Below are positions 39,001 through 51,000 of a stretch of DNA of 64,000 nucleotides, piece after piece. How positions within the stretch are numbered: position 1 is the first letter of the stretch; each line of letters begins with the position of its first letter. Position numbers and translations under genes: made by a program. The stretch lies in assembly GCF_003286085.1 (NCBI RefSeq), contig NW_020825289.1:5208001-5272000 (forward strand), read 5' to 3'. This stretch comes from Drosophila persimilis (taxonomy: Eukaryota > Arthropoda > Insecta > Diptera > Drosophilidae). A model generated the notes under the pieces. That model did not search any database, had not been told where the DNA came from, and saw only the letters and a program-made list of their open reading frames with translations.

Positions 39001-42000
39001 ACTCATTATATTGCCAATAAAAATAAAACACGACTCCATACATATCATCTTACATATGCGCACGCATTTTCAACTAACAACTCTTGCACATCTGTATATA
39101 CATACATATATTGTATTACCTCATAAAACGGTTACTCCGTTTTTTTTTTACCCGTTGTTTCAATCTCGTCAAAAGGGAGGGTCGTTAATCCAAGCCACGG
39201 TACCTAGCACTTACACCCATACACACACACACATACAAGCAACAGCAGCGACGCAGTCTGTTCATTTTTCCTTTCGCTTTCGCTTCTCCACCGTTTGCTT
39301 GCGTTGTTGTTGGTGGGAGAATATTTTTCGGTGCCGCGCTTGACCGTAACGGAACGCCAAGTGACGCGCTACCCTGCTTTTCAAGGGTATATTGTTTTGA
39401 ACACTAGTTTTGTAACCGACTCTATATAGGGGGACCTTGTGCATCAATATCATTGCTCATCCATTAGTCGCTCTTGGTTGGACATTTTTTTTTGTATTTG
39501 ATCGTAGTATTTTATATTTATATTCCGGCCACGGAGCCCGACTTCTACTATATAAATACTCGCGATAAATTCCGCCAAGGCCACATATCCACGGTTCGTC
39601 GTTCAAAACTTCCACTTCTCCATTCCGCTCACCTGCTTTGCGACTCTGATACGCGTTATCGCAAATCCATCAGCCAACCATGCCCACTGGTGATAAGAAA
39701 TCTCGCAAGAAGTTTAAGCGGGTGAGTTCGCTGAGTTTAACCCATCCACCCAGCTCCAACGGCTCAATCGCTACGCCCACATCTTCCCGTCCGTCCCCAA
39801 CTGAGCGAGGTCCGACCACGTCCAGGGCTCACGCACCACGTGCCTTTGAGGCCTTGTTGCTCCCCTCGGTCGTCCCTCGCACGGTTCCGAGCACTATGGC
39901 CCAATCGGCCGCCAGTTCCGCACGGTCTAAGTTTGCCTTGGCTGCAAGCAGACTGACACGCTTCGACCAGAAGCTCAGCGCTCCAGATGCTAGCACACCA
40001 ACCCGCTCGCTCTCCCAAGTCCATCGAGATCAACTCCGAAGCCTGTGGGCGAAGGTGGACGCGGAGTTCGAGGCCTGTGTGGAGGCGATAACGGAAGTAG
40101 ATCCAGAGGGGGTAGCTGACGTCCAGGGGATGTACGATGACTGCTACGCGGTCTACGCGCAATGCCTTGCCGAACTGAACGATCAGCTCGAACCCCCGAC
40201 TGTCCCTCACACGCCTCAACTGGCCGTTCAAGTGCCGACGTCCGGCGGTTGCCGTCTTCCTCCATGTGACACTGAAGTTTTCAGTGGGGACTATCAGCAG
40301 TGGCCCACGTTCCGAGACCTGTTCACCGCCATATATATAGAGAACCCTAGGTTGGCTCCAGTAGAAAAACTGTTCCACCTCAACAAAAAAACAAGCGGTG
40401 AGGCCCACGACATAGTGGCACAGGCTCCACTCACGAACGAAGGGTTCGCGTCCGCATGGAGCGCCCTCCGTGAGCGTTTCCAGAACAAGAGGCTGATACT
40501 CAAAGCCCAGCTGAAGATCCTTTTCAGTCTGCCCCAAATCCGCACCGAGTCAGCTGCAGCGCTAAAAGAGCTTCAGAGGGCCGTCCACAAGTGCCTTACG
40601 ACACTCAACCACTCCGAGGTCTCCACAGACAGCATTTTCGCTGACGGAGTGTTAGTGTACCTCATATCCGCGAAGTTGCCGAAAACGACTTTGGAGCTTT
40701 GGGAGCAGTCCGTGACCCACAAGTCCGAAATTCCCACCTGGCACGCTATGGACAAGTTCCTGGCGGAGCGGTACCTGTCTCTCGAGGTGACCGAGGACGG
40801 CCATCCAGGCATGGAGACTCAGGCTCACTCCAGGGCGAGTCTACCCATGTCAGAGAGGTCAAAGGGCAATCCCAACCCTTTCCGTTCCCAAGAGAGCCCT
40901 GTTGCAAGGCGGGTTCACTCTTTCGGAACAACTGTGGATCCGAAGCGGAGAGCGTGTGATCTTTGCTCCAAAGAGAACCATCCGATCCGGGTGTGCCCTC
41001 AATTCCTTCAGATGAGACCTGATGCTCGCTCCAGCTATATTAAGCAAAAAATGCTTTGCTTAAACTGTTTCGCAAGAGGGCACCAGATTCGTGAATGCCA
41101 AAGCGCCCACAACTGCAACACGTGTGGAGACCGGCATCATACGCTGCTGCACCGTGGCACTCCAGTTTCCAGCCAATCCGTGCCCAATTCCGTACCACTT
41201 CCGACTCCTGCCGAAGCTCAGCCTAGCGTTCAGAACTATTTCGCCTCCGGCAAGAGGGCGGTACTCCTAGGCACGGCTATTATTAATATTTGCCACTTGG
41301 GGACAAATTTTCGCGCCCGCGCTCTAATCGACCCGGGCTCCGAGGCGACGTTCATTACGGAACGTCTCTTCCAGATCATTAAGTTGCCATTCCGACTCGC
41401 CCAGGCACAGGTCTCGGGCCTCAATCAGACAGTATCCGCTCAGTCCAAGAAACTCTGCCATTTTTCCATCCGTTCCCCGACTAAGCCGGGCTTACAATTG
41501 GACGCCACAGCCTATGTCCTGCCGGAACTATCAGGCAGCCTTCCCTCCCATCCGATCCCGCAACACTCGTTGCGAGACTTGCCAAACCTGCCATGGGCAG
41601 ACCCGACATTTTACGAAAGCTCACAAATAGATGTCCTGATTGGTGCCGACATCCTTCCATCCATCCTCTTGAGCGGCTCACAGACGAACATCTGTGGATC
41701 TCTCCTCGGACAGGAAACCATTTTCGGGTGGGTTCTTACAGGCCCAGTGCCAAACACGGTACAAGGCCGGGTCGCATCCTTCTCCACGCAAATTTCCACC
41801 GAGCTAGAGACTCCGTTGGACAAACTCCTCACAAAGTTTTGGGAGGTGGAGGACATTCCTACTAAAATAGAAAGCGAATCGGATTCGTACTGCGAAAGAA
41901 ATTTCCTCCGAACTACGTCAAGAACGCCAAGCGGGAAATACGTCGTCACGTTACCGTTTCGCGACCCAGATCATCCCGGATCAGATCTGGGGTATTCAAG

Positions 42001-45000
42001 GGCAGCCGCGCTGGCCCAGTTCCTAAGAAACGAAAATCGCTTGAAAAGAAACGGTCCCCTACAAGAGCAGTACGACACCGTAATTCAAGAATACCTAGAG
42101 CTTGAACATATGACAGAAGTTCCTCCGACTCATGGGTCCTCAACCTACTACCTTCCGCACCACGCTGTCTTCAAGCCTGAGAGCACTACCACGAAGGTCC
42201 GCGTGGTATTTAACGCATCCAGCCCGTCGACCAACGGTGTGAGTTTGAATGATCTTCTGCACGCCGGCCCGGTCCTCCAATCTGACTTGACCCTCCAGAT
42301 CCTGAAGTGGCGCTATTTCCGGTACGTTTTCAACGCGGACATCACCAAGATGTATCGCCAAATTTGGGTTGACCCGAAACACACCCCCTTCCAGCGAATA
42401 TTATTTCGAAACAAGGAGGGACTCATCCGCGACTACGAACTTAAGACCGTAACCTTCGGAGTCAATTGCGCTCCTTTTCTTGCCATCCGAGTGTTGCAAC
42501 AGCTAGCAAGCGACGTCCAGTCCAGATTTCCGAAAGCAAGTCGCATTATCCGATCATTCATGTATGTCGACGATGTCCTAGCCGGAGCGGATTCTACCGA
42601 TGAGGCTCGACTAACGATCCGCGAGTTGCAGGCCGCACTTAGCTCGGCAGGTTTTCCGCTGCGGAAGTGGACTTCAAACCACAAAGCTATTCTGGCAGGA
42701 ATTCCGAGTGCTCATCGTCTCCACACAGATTTTCTGGAGATGGAGGAAGAGAGCACGGCTAAGACTCTCGGGATTCGCTGGAAAGCGACTTCAGACGAGT
42801 TTTTTTTTGTCCCTCCCGAGTTGGCGCCTGAGTCGTCATACACCAAGCGAGCAGTTCTGTCCCAGATCGCAAGGCTGTTCGACCCCGCGGGGTGGTTGGC
42901 CCCATTCATTGTTCGGTCCAAGATCTTCATGCAAGAAATCTGGTTGCAGGACCTGGGATGGGACGATGAGCTTCCAAGCGAGATGCGCCAGCGCTGGCAA
43001 AGTTTCCTGCGGAGCTACTCCGCTCTCGACCAAATCCATATTCCAAGATGGGTCGGCTCCCGGCCAGCAGTAAAAGTCGAACATCATGGGTTCTGCGATG
43101 CATCCGAGAGGGCTTACGGTGCCGCCATCTACGTCCGCATTGAGGTTGACCGTTTGGTCGAGGTGCAGCTTCTCACAGCGAAAACGCGAGTCGCACCCGT
43201 GAAAACCGTGTCGCTCCCCCGGTTAGAGCTTTGCGGGGCAGTGCTTTTGTCCGAAATGGCGGCGGCTATCCTGCCGAATATGCCAACAGCAAGTACGAGC
43301 TGCTATTGCTGGACCGATTCCACCATAGTCCTCGCCTGGCTGGCAAAGCCCGCGTGTCACTGGACCACGTTCGTGGCCAACCGAGTGACTAGGATATCTC
43401 AAGCGACCGATATTGAGAAGTGGTGCCACGTTCCATCCGAACAGAACCCCGCGGACTTAGCCAGCAGAGGCGTGCCGTTACAGGAGTTGGTGGAGAACCA
43501 ACTCTGGTGGCACGGACCAACTTGGCTGCAGAAGGGCCGAGATCAATGGCCGGCACCAGTTAATAACTCCCCCGTTATGACCTTAGAGCAGCGAACTGTA
43601 AAAGCCCATTTCGCACTCAACCCAGCCGAAGACTTCCTCGAACGATTCTCCAATCTGGAGAGAGCTCTACGAGTCCGTGCATATATCCTGCGCTTCACCA
43701 AGCGCTGCCGGAAGTTAGCCACCGCGCAGAAGGGCCATCTTACGAGCGGCGAAATTACCGAAGCTGAAAAAACTCTTATCCTAGAGACGCAGCGTAGAGA
43801 ATACCCCGAGGAGTACCGCTGCCTAAGCGGTAAGCGGCCAACGCCAAGGTCAAGTTCTATCCTGAACATGAACCCTTTCCTAGACCGCCATGGGTTGATC
43901 AGAGCATGCGGCCGTGTCGCAGGCTCTGAAGTGCTAAGATACGACGAACGACATCCGATCATTCTCCCATATAATTGTCAATTGTCTCGCCTTCTCGCGC
44001 AATTTACACACCGGATAACTCTTCATGGCGGCAACCAATTGATGGTGCGCCTCATTCGATCAAAGTATTGGATTCCAAAGGTTCAAAGGCTTATGAAGGG
44101 GGTTGTGAACTCCTGCAAGGTCTGCGTTATTCACAAAAGAAGGTTGCAAACCCAAATGATGGGAGATCTCCCAACCGAGCGGTCGTCCTTTTCCAGACCG
44201 TTTACGCATACAGGGGTTGATTACGCGGGTCCTTTCGAAATACGGAACTATACAGGGAGAGCATGTCTGATCACGAAGGGGTATGTGTGCGTATTCGTGT
44301 GTTTTTCCACAAAGGCGATACATTTAGAACCCACGTCCGACCTCACCACCGAAAAATTTCTCGCCGCCTTCGCTCGTTTCGTCGCAAGGCGCGGATGTCC
44401 ACAGCGTATCCATTCAGATAATGGAAAAACCTTCGTTGGTGCAGCAACCCTGCTTTCCAGTGACTTCCTTGACGCGTTTAAGGACTCGGTGACTGATGCG
44501 TATAGCCATCAGCGGGTTTCGTGGCGCTTCATCCCACCAGGAGCTCCACATATGGGAGGCCTATGGGAAGCCGGAGTGAAGAGTTTCAAAACTCTCTTCT
44601 ACAAGGCCACGTCCACTCGGAGGTATACGTTTGAAGAGCTTTCTACGCTGCTCGCGAAGATTGAAGCGTGCCTCAATTCCAGGCCGCTCTCACCGATGTC
44701 CGATGATCCGACGGATCTGCTAGCCCTCACTCCCGGGCACTTCCTTATTGGGGGGCCCTTAATGAGTACGGCCGAGCCCGAAATAAAGGGGAACCTTAAT
44801 TCGATCATCAATCGGTGGCAGCATTTGAAGGCCCTCAACCAACAGTTCTGTCAAAGGTGGAAGGAGGAATACCTCAAGGAGCTCCACAAACGGACTAAGT
44901 GGCAGACGCCGACGCCAAATCTGCAGGTTGGCGATATGGTAGTCATCAAGGAGGATAACCTGCCGTCCAACGAATGGCGGCTCGGAAGGATAACTTCCGT

Positions 45001-48000
45001 GTATCCCGGTGCCGACGACAGGGTCCGTGTGGTGGATATCCTTACTGCCCGCGGTACCCTCAAAAGACCGATTGTCAAGGTCGTTCTCCTGCCAGTAGAA
45101 CCCCGTAGTTCCATCCAACAATAACGTGAATGTGCACTTGTCCCATTCACAGCTCCGTACTAATACTTCTTCGACTTCTCTATTCCATCCTAGTTCCATC
45201 CTCATCCAGACATGGCCCCACGGATCCGCGCCAGCCGCACCACGGAGAGCCGGCGTGATCGAGGGATCAACTCGTACCGTTGCCGGGTCTGCCGAGGAAT
45301 TCATCCGCTACGGACCTGTCACCATTTCCTTCGCCTGAGCCCTGAGAAGAGACTCCGAGCTGTCCTCATTAACAAATATTGCGGGAACTGCCTGGCCCAC
45401 CAACACTCCGGCCAGGATTGTCGCAGTGGCGGGCTGTGCCGGGTGTGTGGAAAAAACCACCACACTCTACTCCACATACCCTCGTCGCGTCGTCCAGTCC
45501 GCTCGGCCTCAGGAGCATCGTCGCCATCTACAGCGCCCCACGTCAAACGCCGACCTCGTCGTCCAGCCCGCTCAGCCTCGGCTGCATCGTCGCCATCCAC
45601 CTCGGCCCACGCCGACCGCCGCCCGCGTCTCCCCGTGAGCCGCCCCGTGGCAGGGCCCCCGGCACCATCCGTCGACTCACTTCTACAACATCGAAGCCTC
45701 ATCCTACTCCCGACGGCGCTGGTGGTCTTGGATACGGGTTCCAAAAACTTCGAGACGGCGGCGCTCATCGACCCATGCACGCCGGTGAGCTGTATTGACG
45801 ACTCCTTGGCCAGCGCCTTCAAGTTGCCCACCACTTGTGTGGGGGACGAGAAAGTGTGTACGGCGGTGATCCGCGCCAAAATGGGCGACTTCCAGTTGGA
45901 GACGATGCTCAAGGTCGAGCCCCGTGTGCGCATCCGCACGCCTATCCGACAGCTGAGCGATTCCGTGCGGGCGCGTTTCGGTGACCTGAGGCTTGCCGAT
46001 GAACAATTCCATCGACCGGCGACAATCTCGCTCATCTTGGGAGCAGATGTCTACCCGAAGGTGATCCAGCCCGGGTTCCTTGCGCGTGAGGACGGCCTGC
46101 CGGTGGCCCAGAGCACCGTTTTTGGATGGATCGTGTCGGGGGCGTGCACCCAGCCATAGGCCACCCCATTATACTTTGCAATCCTGCAAGGGGGGGGGAG
46201 GATGTTCAGGCCAGCAATGGACAGTTTCCGGGCACTGTGCCGGCTCCGCGCGCCTCGGTCCCGGCTCGCGCTCGCGCGCTCGGAGGGGCGCTCGGATCCA
46301 CAATCCACGATCCACACGGCGCTCACGGCAGCACAAAGGCAGCATAAAACATAGAGCATAAGGCATAGAGAGTTAGTGACGTTTTCACCCCCGCTTCAAC
46401 CTGTCGACATACCGCGCGAATACCGAATCAATACCTGAACAATATATATATACATATACACACAACGAAACCCATCGGCCTTTCCTTTCTGTGGCGACTG
46501 CTAGGAGGGTTACTGGAACATACACCTCGCCGTTGGATAATCGATCCTCGATCCGCCCCACTACAAACACCAATAAAAGGAGGAAATATAGAAAACGAAA
46601 GAAAAACAGAAAGGGGAAAATCAACGGCAGCAGCTGCATGTGCGTAAATTTTCATTGTGGCATTTGACAGGGTTGGGCCAGGAAAAAGGGTCAAATGTGT
46701 CGCACGTTTCCGCCTTTCCCTTTCGGCTGTTGCCTGACTTTGTGCTACTGGTGTTGGTGCTGCTGTTCCTTCCGTGCCTGTGTCCGTGGCCATGTCTAAG
46801 TCCATGTCCCCAAATTGTACTTTATGGCTTAAATACGCCGCAAGGCTGCCAATGTCGGCTTTCGATGTGGAGCCGCAGCGGCGACAAGGTCACAGTAGCA
46901 GTCTCCGCAGAGTCCCAGACCAAGCGTGAATTCACTTTTAATAAAACCTCAGGCCGTAAAAGAAAGCAAAGAGTTCGAGTTCTCGCTTGGCTGGACCTCT
47001 CTGATCGCTCTAATTAGGCTTCCAAGAGGAAGTCAAAGCGGCAGCAAAGGGAGGAGCTTTCTTAGTACTCAATGCGAGGCTTTTTAATGTGATTTCGCTT
47101 TGCTTTCAATGGAAATCAAAATCGACTTTGCTTTCCTCTGATTGGCGGTCTGATTGAGCCATCAAACTTAAGCTAATGAGCAGCAGATTGAAGAAGATTC
47201 AACGTCTCTGCTCCAGCCATATATGCTCTCAAAGGGAAATCAATTGCTGGAATCCCGCAGAGCTCTGCAAAGCACTTTTTCCCTCCAGAGCGCACTGATT
47301 GCTTCGCTTGTCTTTGTCCATCAATTGCAGAATGCAGCATTCAGCATGCAGCATGCAACACGAGGTAGAATATATAGTAGCTGCTAACCGAATGAGAAAT
47401 TTGTAAATTGAATTTTTCAAATTCTTCGCATGAGTTGTGTCTGCCCCACCGCCGTACGCCATAGTACATTTCCCCGCCTGATGCACCATGGAATGCTGCA
47501 ACTGTCAATGGCAGCCGATTTTCGATTATTCTTAGCAAAAAGATACTTCCGTTTGCAGTTGTCTGCAGAGCTTTTACTCGGAGAATGTGGATGGGGAGTG
47601 AGTGCTGACGTGCTGGTAATTTGGCAATCCTTTGCGGTTGGCGAGAAGAGTCCTCGAGCTGCCTTTGAAAGCCAATTAATTTACCCCTACGCCGCACTTG
47701 ACACGCTCGTCAGAGCCCGAACCGAACCACAGACCCCGCTCCATATATATTCAATTAGGCGCCGGCGCAGACGTCTCTAAATATGCATAATCATCGGACG
47801 CTTACCCACACAGAGCGCAACACGAGCGTAAATGCCGTTTTGGCAGTCAACCACACACAGAAAGAGATCCCTGACATGAGGCACACAGTGTGTGCCGCAA
47901 GGAATGTGGTAAAAGGAGTGGAGTGTCTGTCAGCCAGGCCAACGTTCAGTTAACTGTGGCGGCTAATGGCGTCGGGCGAAAGTGAAAGTAAAAGCCAAGC

Positions 48001-51000
48001 AGCAGACGCCATAAACATGGCTGTCGAGGGGCAATTAAGGTGGCCAAGCGGAGGCAGGCGGGAGGCGTGTAGCGGGTAGGTGGTGCTTCTAGAGTGGGAG
48101 CTCATTCAGAATCCTTTTACAGAAGGGGGGTTTTCGCATAGTTCCCTCCATCTGCGTCAAGCTACCATCTATGGCAGTTGCTGCTTCTCTACATCGTAGT
48201 TTTGGGATGTTCATGCTCTTCGCATAACGTGGCTTAATTATTTTCGCTTAGGGCCACCTCAAAGCCATGCCCCCCCCAATGCCATCAGCCACCTGTCATC
48301 ATATGGTGCCGTTGTTTCTCTTTAGTGTCTGTGTACACGTGTAGACCGCACCACATTCACGGGATAAATGACAACTAACATGGCTTTCAGGTATCCATCC
48401 AGGCCACCAGGACCTAGGGTGGATATATATAGATGGAGCCATGGATGAAGCGAATGGGGAGTGTGTATGGGCGGTGGATGGGGCCGGGCGCCTAATGATT
48501 GTCGTTTGATAATACACATGTTTCGGGTCTGCCGGAGCGGTGGCCAGGTGCAGCGTTGGGCAATATAATTGCCAAAAAATAGCGCCAAACGTGAGTGGGA
48601 GCACACACAAAAATGTAATTAAGTTATTATCTCAGTTACTTTGCCGCTTCTCGTCTCGCTTTTGTGGGAGTCTCCTCGGCCGCGGCCTGTGGCAGCTGCC
48701 TGCTGATTGCGTGTCAGCATCGCATTCGACTCGAATACTCTCGCACATGACACCGAGGGGCAGGAGAGGAGCGCCATCTGTCAATTGAGAGAAAATTGCA
48801 AGCTGTAAAGAATTCGCTTCGTCCTTTGGCTGCACTTAATGAGGACCCCAACCCTCCTCACCCTCACTGTACCTTCTCCCTGCTCCTCTCTCCCCCTCCC
48901 CGACTCCAGTCACACATTAAACATTGAAGACCTGACGCCAGCTTAATGCCTTTAAAAGCAGTTTCTTGCTTCAACTTTTAATTTGATTACATGCCACAGA
49001 CACGCACACTCTCGGGGCGGGCCCCAAACTTCTTCATTGGGGGCAGACGTGCGTGGGTTAGCCAAAAGAAGCAGTACCCCAACATGACGTGCCGTGAGTC
49101 CGTGTGCCACATCTTTGTCAGCGGCTGCCGCTACACACAGACACACCACACAGGCAAGCATATTTATACTACGAATATAAACACTAACACAAACATGGAG
49201 CAAGCCGAGAAGCCAAGAAGCCGACAAATTTATGGGCTGCGTAAATATAAATTTCAATTCTTCCCCTCCTTGGCCCACCTGGGGTCTCTGCACCTTTTTT
49301 CCAGGAAGAGGGATAGCTTCAGCTCTATTTTCGGCTTATGCTTGTAGTTTCAGCGTAAATATTGTTCGTACATGGGTTTGGGGCTGCCAGAGAGCAGCTC
49401 TCGCCCTCAGACAGACAGAGGGGTGACTGCCAACAACCACTCAGACATTTTCTTACATGCCACGCATGACAGCAGGCCCGAAAGCCCTCGAATTTTGGGG
49501 GGGAATCTCTGTGAGCTCTAAAAGCTGCTTCCCCCACTAATCGTGCCATCATGCGATGGCTAGTTAGTATTTTTTGAGGTTTAGGGGCAAGAGGAGAGGG
49601 AAGAGGTTTTTCCGGGAATGTTTTGATATATTCTATAGATCTAATTGTGTGCACGTTTGCGTTACACATACGCCCTGTGGCGCGGCTGAATACCCAACCC
49701 AACCCAACCTGAATACCCAACTTCCAGAAAACACCGAAACCAAAGCCAAGAAAAGTTGCGGTTATTCTGTGTTGCAGCAGTGTGAGAAAAGTTGTTAATT
49801 ATTCATTCGTGTTGTGCAAGCAGACAGCTGCAGGGACTGCAGTGTCCCTAGCTGTTTTTACATCAAGCCTTTGCCCTTAATAAGCACATTTGCTGCTGGC
49901 AACTGTTTGCTGGAGTGAGGGAAGTGGCTTTTAAGGACATGTGGCTGCAACTGCAAGTATGGGCAATCAATTTCCATCAGAAGGCCAAGAAACAGCCAGC
50001 ACACACACGAAATGTTGACACCCCCAGAAGAAGAACAACAACAGGAAATGGAAATAGGAAGAGGTGGTAGGGGAAGAGGGGGGGAAAGACAACAAAAACA
50101 AAAACAAGCTGACAGACGAAGCAGAATGTTAATGGGAGGCAAATGTGTGGAAATGTCGCATAAATCAAAAGAGCAGCAAAGTACCAGAACCAGTAACCGC
50201 ACCAGCACCAGCTCCAGTACCAGTTACCAGCTATTGCATAGCTCTCCATCTGCCTGGCTGCCTCCCTTGCCTTCCTTGCCTCCCTTGCCGCCTTTGCGGC
50301 CCCTGGCTTCCCCGGCCATGGCTCACAGCCCATTGAGCACATGATATTGTGAATTACAGTCTGCCTCTCCATCTAGAAATATATATACATATATACGTAC
50401 ACACTTACTTGTGTGTGTATTAATATGTATTTGTGTATGTGGAAGATGTGGACGCGTGACTTGCATAACATTTTGCAAAGTAACGCAAATTGAAAAAATC
50501 CATTGGCCACTTACTCGTACTGCCCCTCGCCGCTCGCCCACCTCCCAATCAAATGGCTGCGTGTGTGCCTGACCATAGAGACGTGTTTATGACCACAAAA
50601 TAATTTGTTGTGCGGGAAATAGGCAAGCTTTGCTACGAAAATTTCCTTTAACCATTTTTCAAAAAATAAATCGCGTTTTTTTTAAAACGTCGTAGAGAGG
50701 AAAAACTATGTACATATATTGTTTTTCCTTCACGTTTTCCCATTTTCCTCCCTATTTCGTATGCATACAGTAATTCATGTGATCGTGCACACACGCACAC
50801 ATTTGTCAAAAGGCGGTGCTGCTGCAGGATTCTTTTTGTTTATTGTAGCGACAAAATAATACTGCCCCCTTGCACCCTGTTCGTGCCCCACGTTGTCTCT
50901 AGCCAAAATAAGTATGCTAACAAATGCAAACATCGACGGGGCCAAAAAACGACAGACAAAGACCCGAAAAAATGGCGTGTGTGTTGCCCCAGTGTTGTCC

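Larger units (their letters stand above)
38049..46569 (+). mobile_element. Complete BEL/Pao LTR retrotransposon (8521 bp)
   Basis: Ends TGTT...AACA, two 367-bp LTRs with no difference that I can find by reading, a 5-bp target duplication (CCAAT), tRNA-Tyr primer site, gag-pol ORF, second ORF and polypurine tract, all intact. Protease, reverse transcriptase, RNase H and integrase order plus the C-terminal DUF5641-like domain identify BEL/Pao. It sits in the mtt intron between exons 1b and 1a, opposite to mtt transcription. Matching LTRs mean a recent insertion, possibly polymorphic and still mobile. The family name cannot be given from sequence alone. Confidence 0.95.

Noticed and set aside
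39764-45304. Many minus-strand ORFs across the BEL element (up to 257 codons)
   Set aside because: Shadows of GC-rich gag-pol and ORF2 coding sequence.
45319-46035. 238-codon minus ORF opposite BEL ORF2
   Set aside because: Antisense Arg-rich shadow; the plus frame has Cys/His modules and protease-like motifs.
38049-46569. Env-type glycoprotein in the BEL element
   Set aside because: The third-position ORF has no signal peptide or transmembrane segment and matches the Gag/protease pattern.
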